Shown: piece after piece, positions 52,797-61,034 of the stretch | Numbering within the stretch: the stretch's first letter is position 1 | How the letters are laid out: each line of letters opens with the position of its first letter | NCBI GenBank assembly: GCA_021740645.1 | Contig: JAIOZL010000001.1 | Span: 1-64,000, forward strand | DNA from: Bacteroidales bacterium | GTDB taxonomy: Bacteria; Bacteroidota; Bacteroidia; Bacteroidales; JAADJA01 | Length of the DNA stretch: 64,000 nt | Direction of reading: 5' to 3' | Made by a program: the position numbers and the translations under genes | Notes under the pieces: generated by a model | What the model saw: only the letters and a program-made list of their open reading frames with translations | Told to the model about the DNA's origin: nothing | Databases searched by the model: none

Positions 52797-55235
52797 CTAT
52801 TTCGTGTTATAAGGATAAATTTCACTTTCATTCCGATATCCTGAAATATCAAGATACCAGTCTGGATAAGAATCGCCTCCTGATTCGGCCCACGCGCCGA
52901 AATAATTATATGCATCTATTATTTGAGACTTTTCCACTGGATATTCAAATACATCCATAATCATCAATCCCCAGGGAAGGTTTGTTTCTGTAACATAGTA
53001 TTTACCCAAATCCGGGTCTGAAGCATCGTTACCTGTACCCAGTAAACTTACATTCATCAGGTCAGTAGGATGAAAGTTTGGCAGGTGAATTTCTATGCCA
53101 CGGTCCATTTCTTTAATCACAAATGGGTTATACGTATTACTGTTGATCAGTGAAGGATCTATAGGATAGGTGAAGTGAATCAGAATTTCTGTGGTATCTG
53201 ATGTGCCGGCAGGGTTATCAACAACAGTGTTGAACATCGAACCTTCGGAGCGGTTTATTACATCTTCCACACTTTCTGTTACAATGATCACGGCGTTGGA
53301 TTGGTTTGCTTCTGTACCGTTAGCATTCAGTGTAACATAGCCTTGTTCAAGCACCATCCCACTTACTGTTTCAATCATATCAGGCGGGATATCATTTAGC
53401 TGGAATCCAAACCCGTTCACATTTGACGCTCCAACTGCTTTAACAATAAAGTTGATGTATATCTCCACCATTTGATCGTTAGCATTGGTTATGTCCATGC
53501 CATAAACTCCTACCACCAGGTCGTTAAAGTCATAATCTCCTCTCGAAGGCCATAAATCCTCGAAGGCTAGGGTGATTTCTCCATTTTCACTCGGGAAGTA
53601 GTTTTTAAATGCCCGTTCCGGATCCGTTGGGAAATCATCCAGTTCATCGGGTACCCCATCAAGGTCAGTGTCTACAACCGTGGGTGTCCCGAAGCCATCA
53701 GGATTACATGCCGAAATCGGGAGGTAATTAACTGCATTGGCTAAGCTTGTATAATAAGCACCGTTAACAAAGCTACTTGAATTTCCATTAATTGTACCAC
53801 TTGTTGTGGCAACTTCAATATTGCCATTTACTTTACTGCTGCCCCATATATCAAAATCATCTGTTACCAATATTGAATTTAGTCCACTAAAACCCTTAAT
53901 AGTACTGCCACATTCTAAGTCATAGCATATAAATACAGATCCATCGTACATTTTTATATCCACCGAAGTATAGGTTTCCAGTATATCTGACGCCTTGAAA
54001 TATCCTGTATTCAAAGTAATGTCAGCATTGGAATTAAATTGTGTATCATCATTGATGGTTATTTGACAATTATTGACCAAGGCAGAATTGCTGTTGATTT
54101 CTAAATCATCATTAATCTTAACTGTTCCGTTATTAGTAAAGTTTGTATTATCATTAACTTTCAGGTCTTTTTGTACATAGAAATAGTCGTTATTAATAAA
54201 TAAGGTGTTGCTGTTGAATTCACAATTTTCGTTCATGAACATTGATCCATCATTAGTAATTAGGTTACCAGAATTGGACGAAGTGAAGTTTTTCTTGACA
54301 GTTAAACTACCCGAATTTATAAAAGTGTTTCCATTAAGGTCCAGCTTTTTCTTAAATTCAATGATGCTATGGTTTTCGAAGCTTCCTTTAATGTAGGAAT
54401 TACTGCCTCCCCAGGCGATAATATCCCCATAATTGATAATCGAACTATTTTCCGACCATGCATTAAAACTGGTAATATCAACAATTGTATTTTCATAAGC
54501 CGTAAAGCTTGAATTACCACCCATGTCAATCACTCCGGCATCAAAGGTTCCGCCTTCAGCCACAACAATATGACAATTATCGGAGAGCCCGAGAGTATTG
54601 TTCCAAACTATTGCGGTTCCGCACACACGTAAAGTTCCCCCTCCATTCCATGACTGGAAAGTAATATACCCACTGAAGTTATCTTTCACGCAATAGGTTT
54701 TGCCTCCGTTAATATAAACTGTTCCTCCTCCAGAGATTTCCTCGTCGCAACCCTCATCACAATCTGGGCCACTGCCAATATCCTTATACTTAATTTCGCT
54801 AAAACCAGGAGGAAGCGAATTTTTCTGACTGCCAAAGATGTATTCTACAACACCTGAAGATACAGGAACAATAGCAGTTTCAACGGATCCAAACGGCCCT
54901 TCACAGAAAAGATAAATACTTTTAACATACGTTGGCATACCCAGTATGATATCAAATACATCGCCTGCACCTGCAGCACCTGCAGCGATAAGTTTGCCAC
55001 CATCGGCCGGATTTCCAGATAAAACAGAAATTCTGTGCTTGGGTTCATAAGATTTTGTTGCTGCAACCGAGATTTTTAAGTTTACCAGTTGGTCGGTTTC
55101 CCAGTTAAAGTTGCTGGGAATTACTAAATTTTCAACCGATTGGTCCGTTTCGGGCAAAGTTGTTTCTGGTTCTTTAAGACAAGAACTAAATATAAAAACC
55201 ACCAATAGAATTGGGAATACTTTGGAAAAATTCAT
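52797..55235 (-). CDS. LruC-domain lipoprotein with 20-residue beta-solenoid repeats
   Basis: 812 residues from the ATG at 55235; MNFSKVFPILLVVFIFSSC is a lipoprotein signal. The upstream ATG at 55334 would put 33 residues before it and is not credible. The middle holds a run of 20-residue repeats, e.g. QKDLKVNDNTNFTNNGTVKI and NDDLEINSNSALVNNCQITI, as in parallel beta-solenoids. DTDLDGVPDELDDFPTDPERAF is a calcium-binding thrombospondin type 3-like unit. Then DLWPSRGDYDFNDLVVGVYG opens the LruC domain found in Bacteroidota and Leptospira surface lipoproteins. It is probably exposed on the outer membrane. Function unknown. Confidence 0.88.
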   Translation of the reverse strand: MNFSKVFPILLVVFIFSSCLKEPETTLPETDQSVENLVIPSNFNWETDQLVNLKISVAATKSYEPKHRISVLSGNPADGGKLIAAGAAGAGDVFDIILGMPTYVKSIYLFCEGPFGSVETAIVPVSSGVVEYIFGSQKNSLPPGFSEIKYKDIGSGPDCDEGCDEEISGGGTVYINGGKTYCVKDNFSGYITFQSWNGGGTLRVCGTAIVWNNTLGLSDNCHIVVAEGGTFDAGVIDMGGNSSFTAYENTIVDITSFNAWSENSSIINYGDIIAWGGSNSYIKGSFENHSIIEFKKKLDLNGNTFINSGSLTVKKNFTSSNSGNLITNDGSMFMNENCEFNSNTLFINNDYFYVQKDLKVNDNTNFTNNGTVKINDDLEINSNSALVNNCQITINDDTQFNSNADITLNTGYFKASDILETYTSVDIKMYDGSVFICYDLECGSTIKGFSGLNSILVTDDFDIWGSSKVNGNIEVATTSGTINGNSSSFVNGAYYTSLANAVNYLPISACNPDGFGTPTVVDTDLDGVPDELDDFPTDPERAFKNYFPSENGEITLAFEDLWPSRGDYDFNDLVVGVYGMDITNANDQMVEIYINFIVKAVGASNVNGFGFQLNDIPPDMIETVSGMVLEQGYVTLNANGTEANQSNAVIIVTESVEDVINRSEGSMFNTVVDNPAGTSDTTEILIHFTYPIDPSLINSNTYNPFVIKEMDRGIEIHLPNFHPTDLMNVSLLGTGNDASDPDLGKYYVTETNLPWGLMIMDVFEYPVEKSQIIDAYNYFGAWAESGGDSYPDWYLDISGYRNESEIYPYNTK

Positions 55236-55429
55236 AATACATTCGTTTGAGTTTGTCACGCTTATACGGCAACTCCCTAAAATGGATACGGGTAAATATC
55301 TAATTTTATCCATTTGAGGGTTACCATAGATCAAAACTTACAGTAATTTAGTAATTTAGCCTTCAATTTTTTTTGAAAAAATATTGGAATAGACAATATA
55401 CTGCACTTGTATTCGACTCTTCTGCTAAT

Positions 55430-56425
55430 TTATTTAATCAGCGAAATGATATATTCAAATGCATCCTGATTAATAACATTGCTGTTTGGAAATAGTAATT
55501 GAAGCCTTTCAAGTTTTGGGCTGCCAGGTTTCTCAAGTACAACAATGTCTGTGATTTTTGATTTGAAGTTTAAGAAGAAATATAAATTATCAATGTCCGT
55601 TTGTGGAAAGCCGTATCCTATAAAAACAATTTCACCTGTTTCTTCCAGACACCTGCGTGCAATATTCCAAAGTACGTTGTACAACGAACCCATAAAAAAC
55701 TCTGTTTTAGCAAAAGCCATGGGAATATAAACCGGAATGTCTTTGTTGTGAATCAGTAACCTCGATGGATCATTTTCTTCTATTAGATAAACGTTGCTTA
55801 AATCATTACGTTCTGAGCCAGGAGCTGTAAACCAATTAAACGATCCATGAAGTTTCAGGTATTCAAATATAATCTGATCATTAATATGAATCGCATGCTG
55901 GTGGCCTAAATATTTATTTAGGTCAATGATATAATCGAAAATCCAATTTTTATCGGAGTTACGTAAAAGGAGCCTTTCAAGTAGCAAATCATAATTAAAG
56001 GTCATAATAAGCGAAAGGTCGTCAGATACTGTACCTCTGTTCAACGAACAACTTTGCCTGATAAATTTCACCAAAGATTCCCGTTTTTCAGGGTCAACTT
56101 CAGGCACATGAGCCTCTATCCGTTCGAATATCCAGCGCAGCAATTGATGTTTCAGGGCATTATAATAAATCCGTTCTTCGGTATTATGATAAAGGCCTTT
56201 TGAGATGATAATAGAGGTGATCCTTTCAATGGCAGTAACATCTTCATATCCATTTGAAAGTTCTAAAAGATTAGCAATAAACTTCGAAAGTTCATAATAG
56301 TTTTTTTTGTCATTAATCAGCAGCAGTTGCTGTGTGAGATCTTTAAGGGTGGGCATTGTGGTAGAAACTGATTTTGAAAACCCTGACCCCAGAATGTAAA
56401 TTTTTTTATATTTGGATGACTTCAT
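55430..56425 (-). CDS. SIR2-like domain protein (candidate NADase)
   Basis: 331 residues without a signal peptide. KKIYILGSGFSKSVSTTMPTLKDL (about 8-30) is the dinucleotide-binding loop of SIR2_2-type proteins. LIMTFNYDLLLERLL (Asn144, Asp146) and KLHGSFNW (His193) are the catalytic elements, and IVFIGYGFPQTDIDNLYFFL (about 275) closes the fold. The zinc ribbon of protein deacetylases is absent. Such proteins often act as NAD-degrading effectors in phage defence, mostly fused or paired with a sensor. This one stands alone with a short C-terminus. A tight inverted repeat lies just before its start. Confidence 0.75.
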   Translation of the reverse strand: MKSSKYKKIYILGSGFSKSVSTTMPTLKDLTQQLLLINDKKNYYELSKFIANLLELSNGYEDVTAIERITSIIISKGLYHNTEERIYYNALKHQLLRWIFERIEAHVPEVDPEKRESLVKFIRQSCSLNRGTVSDDLSLIMTFNYDLLLERLLLRNSDKNWIFDYIIDLNKYLGHQHAIHINDQIIFEYLKLHGSFNWFTAPGSERNDLSNVYLIEENDPSRLLIHNKDIPVYIPMAFAKTEFFMGSLYNVLWNIARRCLEETGEIVFIGYGFPQTDIDNLYFFLNFKSKITDIVVLEKPGSPKLERLQLLFPNSNVINQDAFEYIISLIK

Positions 56426-56428
56426 AAG

Positions 56429-56445
56429 ACACGTGAAAAACGTGT
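56429..56445. promoter_or_regulatory. Inverted repeat upstream of the SIR2-like gene
   Basis: ACACGT (56429-56434), five bases, ACGTGT (56440-56445): a perfect short palindrome whose edge is three bases from the start codon at 56425. It could be an operator or an mRNA hairpin over the ribosome binding site. Confidence 0.4.
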
Positions 56446-56499
56446 GTGAATATAGTAATTATTTTTGTTGCATCCAATGAATTATTGGAAATTTCTTTA

Positions 56500-57330
56500 T
56501 CAGCGCTTTAAAAATTTTCCTGTGAAAATTCCTGCGGCTGAATTAATTTTAATAAGGTAAAATCCTCCGGGCAATCCTGCGGTATTTATTTTGCTTGTTA
56601 CCTGGCTTGAATTGCTTTGTACAACGCTGCCTGAGGCATTAATAATATTATATGAAAAGGGCTCAATATTTCCCATATCAATATACATTTGATCAAGGAC
56701 GGGATTGGGGTAAACATGAGGTTTGTTTTCATTGGTCCCGGTAATTTGTGTAACAGGTAGCTCAAAACTTAATGCATCAATAGTGATGCTGCTGCCAACT
56801 GCCCAAGGGTCGGTGAGAATAGTTATGTTCATGGTATCGGGATTCTCTGATGTGCCAAAATTAATGGGTATTTCAAATAATGTATAATCAGCCACAGAAT
56901 CAGTACTTGCCCACTGACCTCCACCTATTTCATCCCCGTTTTTATAAAATTGTACAGCTATCATAACCTCATCACCAAAAGAGGGATGAATAAAATAACC
57001 CTTAAGTGACAGAGGTCTGTGGGTATAGGCTACCCCGCCAGCAGTATAACCAATTCCCAGTTCTCCCAGGGTAGCAACTGCAGGTATTAATGAGGCACTG
57101 TCCAATTGAATGGTTTTCATTTGTAATGCCCATTCTCCCTCAAAACTATTATTTGTTTTATTGCAGGTGAAAGTGCCTGGAGGTAAAAAGATATTAGTCG
57201 TTTGCCAGTTAGAAGGATAATAAGTCCCGTACCAGTTTTCAAAATTTGAATTAGGGATGGAGTCCTGTGCTGAAGTATTTATTGCAAAAAGTACAATTGC
57301 TGCTATGAGCGTCAAAAGTTTATTAATCAT
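56500..57330 (-). CDS. Secreted PCMD-like protein with T9SS sorting domain
   Basis: 276 residues with signal peptide MINKLLTLIAAIVLFAINTSAQ. The sequence IPNSNFENWYGTYYPSNWQT near the start, and VSLKGYFIHP-like and ITIDALSFELP later, resemble the PCMD/carbohydrate-binding jelly-roll domain found in Bacteroidota. At about 200-276, PHVYPNPVLDQMYIDMGN to GGFYLIKINSAAGIFTGKFL is a T9SS type A sorting domain, so the protein is exported and anchored or released. It has no catalytic motif. Confidence 0.82.
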   Translation of the reverse strand: MINKLLTLIAAIVLFAINTSAQDSIPNSNFENWYGTYYPSNWQTTNIFLPPGTFTCNKTNNSFEGEWALQMKTIQLDSASLIPAVATLGELGIGYTAGGVAYTHRPLSLKGYFIHPSFGDEVMIAVQFYKNGDEIGGGQWASTDSVADYTLFEIPINFGTSENPDTMNITILTDPWAVGSSITIDALSFELPVTQITGTNENKPHVYPNPVLDQMYIDMGNIEPFSYNIINASGSVVQSNSSQVTSKINTAGLPGGFYLIKINSAAGIFTGKFLKR

Positions 57331-57534
57331 AATAATATATTTTTTGTTTTGGCAAATGTACTACCATGAAACCTCTAATCAAATTAACAATTGTTGAAAT
57401 GTTGATACAGGGTGATAAACTGTATTATTTATCGGAGTAACCGTCTTTTAACCGCTTGACTCAATTGAATAAAAAAATTTTCTATTTTTGAAGGGAAATA
57501 GACCTATTTATTAAAACGCATTGAATGCTATACT

Positions 57535-57876
57535 ATGAACGATGAAAAATTAACAATCCTCTGGACAAGTGGCGATGTGGTGACCGCTGAAAAAATGGTT
57601 TTAATGTATGCCCTCAACAGCAAGTTACAGGGATGGTTCGACCAGATAATCCTTGTGATTTGGGGTGGGTCTACTAAATTGGTTGCTGAGAATAAATCAG
57701 TTCGCGATAAACTATCAGATCTTACTGATGCCGGGGTAATCATAGAGGCCTGTAAAGCCTGTGCGGATCAGCTTGGAGCCACTGAAATCCTCAAAGCATG
57801 TAATGTAGATGTTAAATATTATGGCCAGTCTCTTACCCAAGTATTAAAATCTGATGGCAATTTATTAACCATATAA
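57535..57876 (+). CDS. DsrE-family protein
   Basis: 113 residues. LTILWTSGDVVTAEKMVLMYALNSK and QIILVIWGGSTKLVAEN are the DsrE/DsrF-like fold, here of the short stand-alone kind. AGVIIEACKACADQLGA carries two cysteines at the position of the sulfur carrier Cys in DsrE/TusD. It may handle sulfur or bind a small ligand. A -7-like TATTTTTG lies at 57483-57490. The zinc-ribbon gene starts 12 bases after the stop. Confidence 0.85.
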   Translation: MNDEKLTILWTSGDVVTAEKMVLMYALNSKLQGWFDQIILVIWGGSTKLVAENKSVRDKLSDLTDAGVIIEACKACADQLGATEILKACNVDVKYYGQSLTQVLKSDGNLLTI

Positions 57877-57888
57877 TTTATTAGTCTT

Positions 57889-58254
57889 ATGGAAAAGAAA
57901 AAGTGTCCTGAATGCGGATTTGATATCATTGGCCGGGCGGATAAAGTATTTTGTTCTGACCAGTGCCGGAACACATTCAACAATAAGTTAAAGCGGGATT
58001 CAAATAATTACGTCAGACGGATTAACAATACTTTACGCAAAAACAGGCGGATTCTGGAAGAAATGAATCCTACCGGAAAAATGAAAGTGCATAAAAATAA
58101 ACTTTTGGATAAAGGCTTTAATTTTGACTATTACACCAATACATATATTACCAAGGCCGGTAAAATTTATTATTTCTGTTATGAACATGGTTATTTACCA
58201 ATAGAAGAGGATTATTATGCCCTGGTGATTAAAAAGGAGTATGTTGACCATTAA
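57889..58254 (+). CDS. Zinc-ribbon protein of unknown function
   Basis: 121 residues. The N-terminus has Cys-x2-Cys (CPECG, about 6-9) and Cys-x3-Cys (CSDQC, about 23-27), a zinc ribbon of the kind seen in transcription and replication proteins. A basic helix (KRDSNNYVRRINNTLRKNRR) and a C-terminal beta-part (FDYYTNTYITKAGKIYYFCYEHGYLP) follow. Homologues are, as far as I know, limited to Bacteroidota and have no assigned role. It forms an operon with the DsrE gene (gap 12 bases). Confidence 0.75.
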   Translation: MEKKKCPECGFDIIGRADKVFCSDQCRNTFNNKLKRDSNNYVRRINNTLRKNRRILEEMNPTGKMKVHKNKLLDKGFNFDYYTNTYITKAGKIYYFCYEHGYLPIEEDYYALVIKKEYVDH

Positions 58255-58351
58255 TTCAGTTTAAGATACCCAAGCAGTCTTTTCAATCTTTGGCCATCAA
58301 AAACACTTGCAATCATAAGTAGGGATATAAACTTACTCCTCAGTTAAACCA

Positions 58352-58927
58352 TTAAGGGGAAAGATTTAACCAATTTAGAATCATGGTTTTCCCGTGTTTG
58401 GTCATAATGGATTCAGGGTGATATTGAACTCCCACTACATTATATTTTTTATGCCTAAAGGCCATAATCACGCCGTCTTCTGCCCTGGCTGTCACCTTTA
58501 GCTCCTTCGGAAAGCTTATTTCATCAGCTATCCATGAATGATAGCAACCTGCTTCAAAATTATTGGGAACATTTTTAAAAATAGAGTTATCCGTTTCAAG
58601 GATTTCGGTTCTTTTAGTAAATCCATGAAATACTTTTCCTGAAGAAATGATTTTCCCTCCAAATGCGATGGTAATGGCTTCAAATCCCATACACACTCCC
58701 AGAATGTCTCTTCTGGTGTAAAACTTTAAAATAAAATCCTGCAACTTCGGAAAATCAGATGGGATGCCCGGCCCAGGTGAGATTACAAATTTGTCAAAAC
58801 CTTCAATTAATTTTTCTGTGGCCAGGTCATAGCGGACTATTTCTAAGTCACATAATCCTGTTTCTTCAATTATCTGAACCAGGTTAAAAGTGAAAGAATC
58901 ATTGTTATCAATCAAAAGGACATTCAT
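58352..58927 (-). CDS. pabA: Glutamine amidotransferase subunit, aminodeoxychorismate/anthranilate synthase component II
   Basis: 191 residues. NVLLIDNNDSFTFNLVQIIEE, ISPGPGIPSDFP and YHPESIMTKHG are conserved. The nucleophile Cys79 sits in GVCMGFEAI, where most relatives read GVCLGHQAI. It supplies ammonia from glutamine to the PabB-type subunit. The gene is divergent from pabB-pabC (start 59027), with about 100 bases between the starts. Next to pabC this points to folate rather than tryptophan. No trp genes are seen, so pabA is preferred over trpG. Confidence 0.85.
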   Translation of the reverse strand: MNVLLIDNNDSFTFNLVQIIEETGLCDLEIVRYDLATEKLIEGFDKFVISPGPGIPSDFPKLQDFILKFYTRRDILGVCMGFEAITIAFGGKIISSGKVFHGFTKRTEILETDNSIFKNVPNNFEAGCYHSWIADEISFPKELKVTARAEDGVIMAFRHKKYNVVGVQYHPESIMTKHGKTMILNWLNLSP

Positions 58928-59026
58928 TGAGCCAGTCTTGAATCCTGAGATATAAAATAAAGCTATACACCAGGGAAGTTTATTTCTTCTTCTATTTAAA
59001 TGATCAAACAGTTTAGCTAAATTTGC

Positions 59027-60007
59027 ATGCCTATGTATAGCAGCGTCAAAGATAAAATAAAAGAAATGAATGCCAGGGGTAAAAATAGGCAGCCATTTTT
59101 TTTCATGTTCAACTTCCTTAAGACTGAACTGCTTTTATTTGAACCTGAAGGCCTTCTTAAAGAAGATATTTGGTTTTCCTTCCCCGGATTCACCAATACC
59201 ATTCAGGAAAAAACCCCACCTGAGTTCTATTTTGATAAATCGCCGATAGAATATCAAAGGTATGAAAAAGCCTTCTTGCGGGCTCAGGAAGCAATAAGGA
59301 GAGGGGATACTTTCCTTTTAAATCTTACTTTTCCCACAGAGGTCAATACCAATCTGTCCATTGAACAGATTTACAATTACAGCCGGGCTTTATATAAGTT
59401 AAAATTTAAAGATCAGTTTGTTGTGTTTTCTCCGGAAACATTTATTACGATCAAAGATGGAATTATTTCAGGGTACCCAATGAAAGGAACGATTGATGCA
59501 GCCATTGAAAATGCAGAAGAAATATTAATGCGGGATATTAAGGAGATTTCTGAACACAACACCATTGTTGATCTTATCCGCAATGACCTTAATATGGTTT
59601 CGAAAAAAGTCAGGGTGGAGAAATTCAGGTACCTCGATAAAATTCAAACCCATCAAAAAGTACTGTTACAAACCAGCTCAAAAATTTCAGGAGACCTGCC
59701 GGATGATTGGAATGATAGAATTGGTGATATTTTTTTTACCCTGTTGCCGGCTGGTTCTATTTCAGGTGCTCCTAAACAAAAAACTCTTGAAGTTATCGAG
59801 GAAGCAGAAGGATATGACCGGGGTTGGTTTACCGGAATATTTGGCTATTTTGATGGGCAAAACCTGGATAGTGCTGTTATGATAAGGTTCATTGAAAAAT
59901 CAGGGGACAAGTTAACGTTTAAAAGTGGAGGAGGAATTACCTGGTTTAGTAAGTGTGAACAGGAATACAATGAACTAACTGAAAAAGTATATGTGCCAAT
60001 TATTTGA
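59027..60007 (+). CDS. pabB: Aminodeoxychorismate synthase component I (PabB)
   Basis: 326 residues, about 120 fewer than E. coli PabB, because the N-terminal subdomain is reduced, as in many short PabB proteins. The catalytic half is complete: GYPMKGTIDAAIENAEEILM, LIRNDLNMVSKKVRVEKF, PAGSISGAPKQKTLEVIEEAE and DRGWFTGIFGYFDG. GTIDA fits PabB. It turns chorismate into aminodeoxychorismate with ammonia from PabA. Its end overlaps pabC by 17 bases. Confidence 0.9.
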   Translation: MPMYSSVKDKIKEMNARGKNRQPFFFMFNFLKTELLLFEPEGLLKEDIWFSFPGFTNTIQEKTPPEFYFDKSPIEYQRYEKAFLRAQEAIRRGDTFLLNLTFPTEVNTNLSIEQIYNYSRALYKLKFKDQFVVFSPETFITIKDGIISGYPMKGTIDAAIENAEEILMRDIKEISEHNTIVDLIRNDLNMVSKKVRVEKFRYLDKIQTHQKVLLQTSSKISGDLPDDWNDRIGDIFFTLLPAGSISGAPKQKTLEVIEEAEGYDRGWFTGIFGYFDGQNLDSAVMIRFIEKSGDKLTFKSGGGITWFSKCEQEYNELTEKVYVPII

Positions 60008-60584
60008 AAGCATTAAGGTGAAAAACCGTTCGTTCCAAAACATTGAATACCATAATGCACGATTCAATTATAGCCGGATGGCGTGGTTTGGTATAAACGA
60101 TATTATATCCCTTGAAAAGGTAATTACGATTCCTGATATAATTGATCATGAGACTTACAAATGCAGGATTACCTATTCTGAAAAAATTGAAAAGGTAGAA
60201 TTTGAAAAGTATAGCGCTCGTTCTGTTCGTTCCCTGCTGATGGTTGGATGTAACCGGATTGAATACAACTATAAGTTTGCCGACAGATCAAAAATTGATG
60301 AGCTGGTTGTGCAAAAGGGCGATTGTGATGATATCCTCATTATTAAAAAAAATCTTGTTACCGATACCTCTTATGCCAATATCGTTTTTTGGGATGAAGA
60401 AAAATGGGTGACCCCCGCCTCCCCACTTTTAAAAGGGACTGCCAGAGAAAGATTAATAAAGGAGAAAAGAATTTTTGAAAAAGAAATTTTATTAGGTGAT
60501 TTAATCAAATTTGAAAAAGCAAGGATCATCAATGCCATGATCGACCTGGACGAATCAGAAGATATTTTAGATTTCATGGGTTAA
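59991..60584 (+). CDS. pabC: Aminotransferase class IV protein, probable 4-amino-4-deoxychorismate lyase (PabC)
   Basis: 197 residues, short for class IV PLP enzymes (about 270). The N-terminus LFESIKVKNRSFQNIEYHNARF, the Lys in NYKFADRSKIDEL, TDTSYANIVFWDEEKWVTPA and LLKGTARERLI correspond to the PLP fold. The start overlaps the end of pabB by 17 bases, so the two are coupled. It should release pyruvate from aminodeoxychorismate to give p-aminobenzoate for folate. Confidence 0.88.
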   Translation: MCQLFESIKVKNRSFQNIEYHNARFNYSRMAWFGINDIISLEKVITIPDIIDHETYKCRITYSEKIEKVEFEKYSARSVRSLLMVGCNRIEYNYKFADRSKIDELVVQKGDCDDILIIKKNLVTDTSYANIVFWDEEKWVTPASPLLKGTARERLIKEKRIFEKEILLGDLIKFEKARIINAMIDLDESEDILDFMG

Positions 60585-60600
60585 GTTTTAGTAATATTTT

Positions 60601-60640
60601 TTTGGAAATAAATAATTATGTCGTATGTTTGCGACATAAT
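60601..60640 (+). promoter_or_regulatory. arsR promoter with overlapping operator
   Basis: TTTG (60601-60604), 19 bases, then TATGTTTG (60624-60631) form a typical -33/-7 pair. ATTATGTCG (60615-60623) and CGACATAAT (60632-60640) are exact reverse complements that enclose the -7 box, so a bound ArsR dimer would block the polymerase. The arsR ATG is 11 bases downstream. Confidence 0.75.
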
Positions 60641-60651
60641 TCATTTTAGCA

Positions 60652-60987
60652 ATGACGTACACAAAATCTGAGGCATTTCAAACCGAATTAAAAGACGTAG
60701 CAAAGTTTGCCAAAGTCCTGTCACATCCGGCACGGCTGGCTATTTTGCAACATTTATCCAGGTGCTGTACATGCAAATCGGGCGACATTGCCAATGAATT
60801 ACCTTTAAGCCGTACAACTGTTTCACAACATCTTCAGGAATTGAAAAATCTTGGACTGGTTAAATATGAAACAAATGGGGTAACGGTTTGTTATGAAGTG
60901 GATGTGGAAATGCTGATGCAATATAAACAGGTAATGGATGCATTTTTTAATGAAAGTTTGCATGAATTAACTTGTGGTTGTAAATAA
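60652..60987 (+). CDS. arsR: ArsR-family arsenic-responsive repressor
   Basis: 111 residues. Winged helix with SHPARLAILQHLSRC, recognition helix LSRTTVSQHLQELKNLG and wing KYETNGVTVCYEV. Cys38, Cys39 and Cys41 (RCCTCKS) stand at the place where ArsR holds the arsenite-binding ELCVCDL helix, and two more Cys (108, 110) are at the C-terminus. It is followed after 47 bases by the arsenite methyltransferase gene, and its promoter holds an exact inverted repeat (60615-60640). Arsenite sensing and self-repression are therefore likely. Confidence 0.9.
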   Translation: MTYTKSEAFQTELKDVAKFAKVLSHPARLAILQHLSRCCTCKSGDIANELPLSRTTVSQHLQELKNLGLVKYETNGVTVCYEVDVEMLMQYKQVMDAFFNESLHELTCGCK

Positions 60988-61034
60988 AATCCGCGAACGA
61001 ATTTTAACTAGAAATAAAAATCATTTAATATACT

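Noticed and set aside
58352..60584. Anthranilate synthase (tryptophan) locus
   Set aside because: The PabC-type class IV enzyme overlapping the component I gene and the lack of other trp genes favour p-aminobenzoate synthesis.
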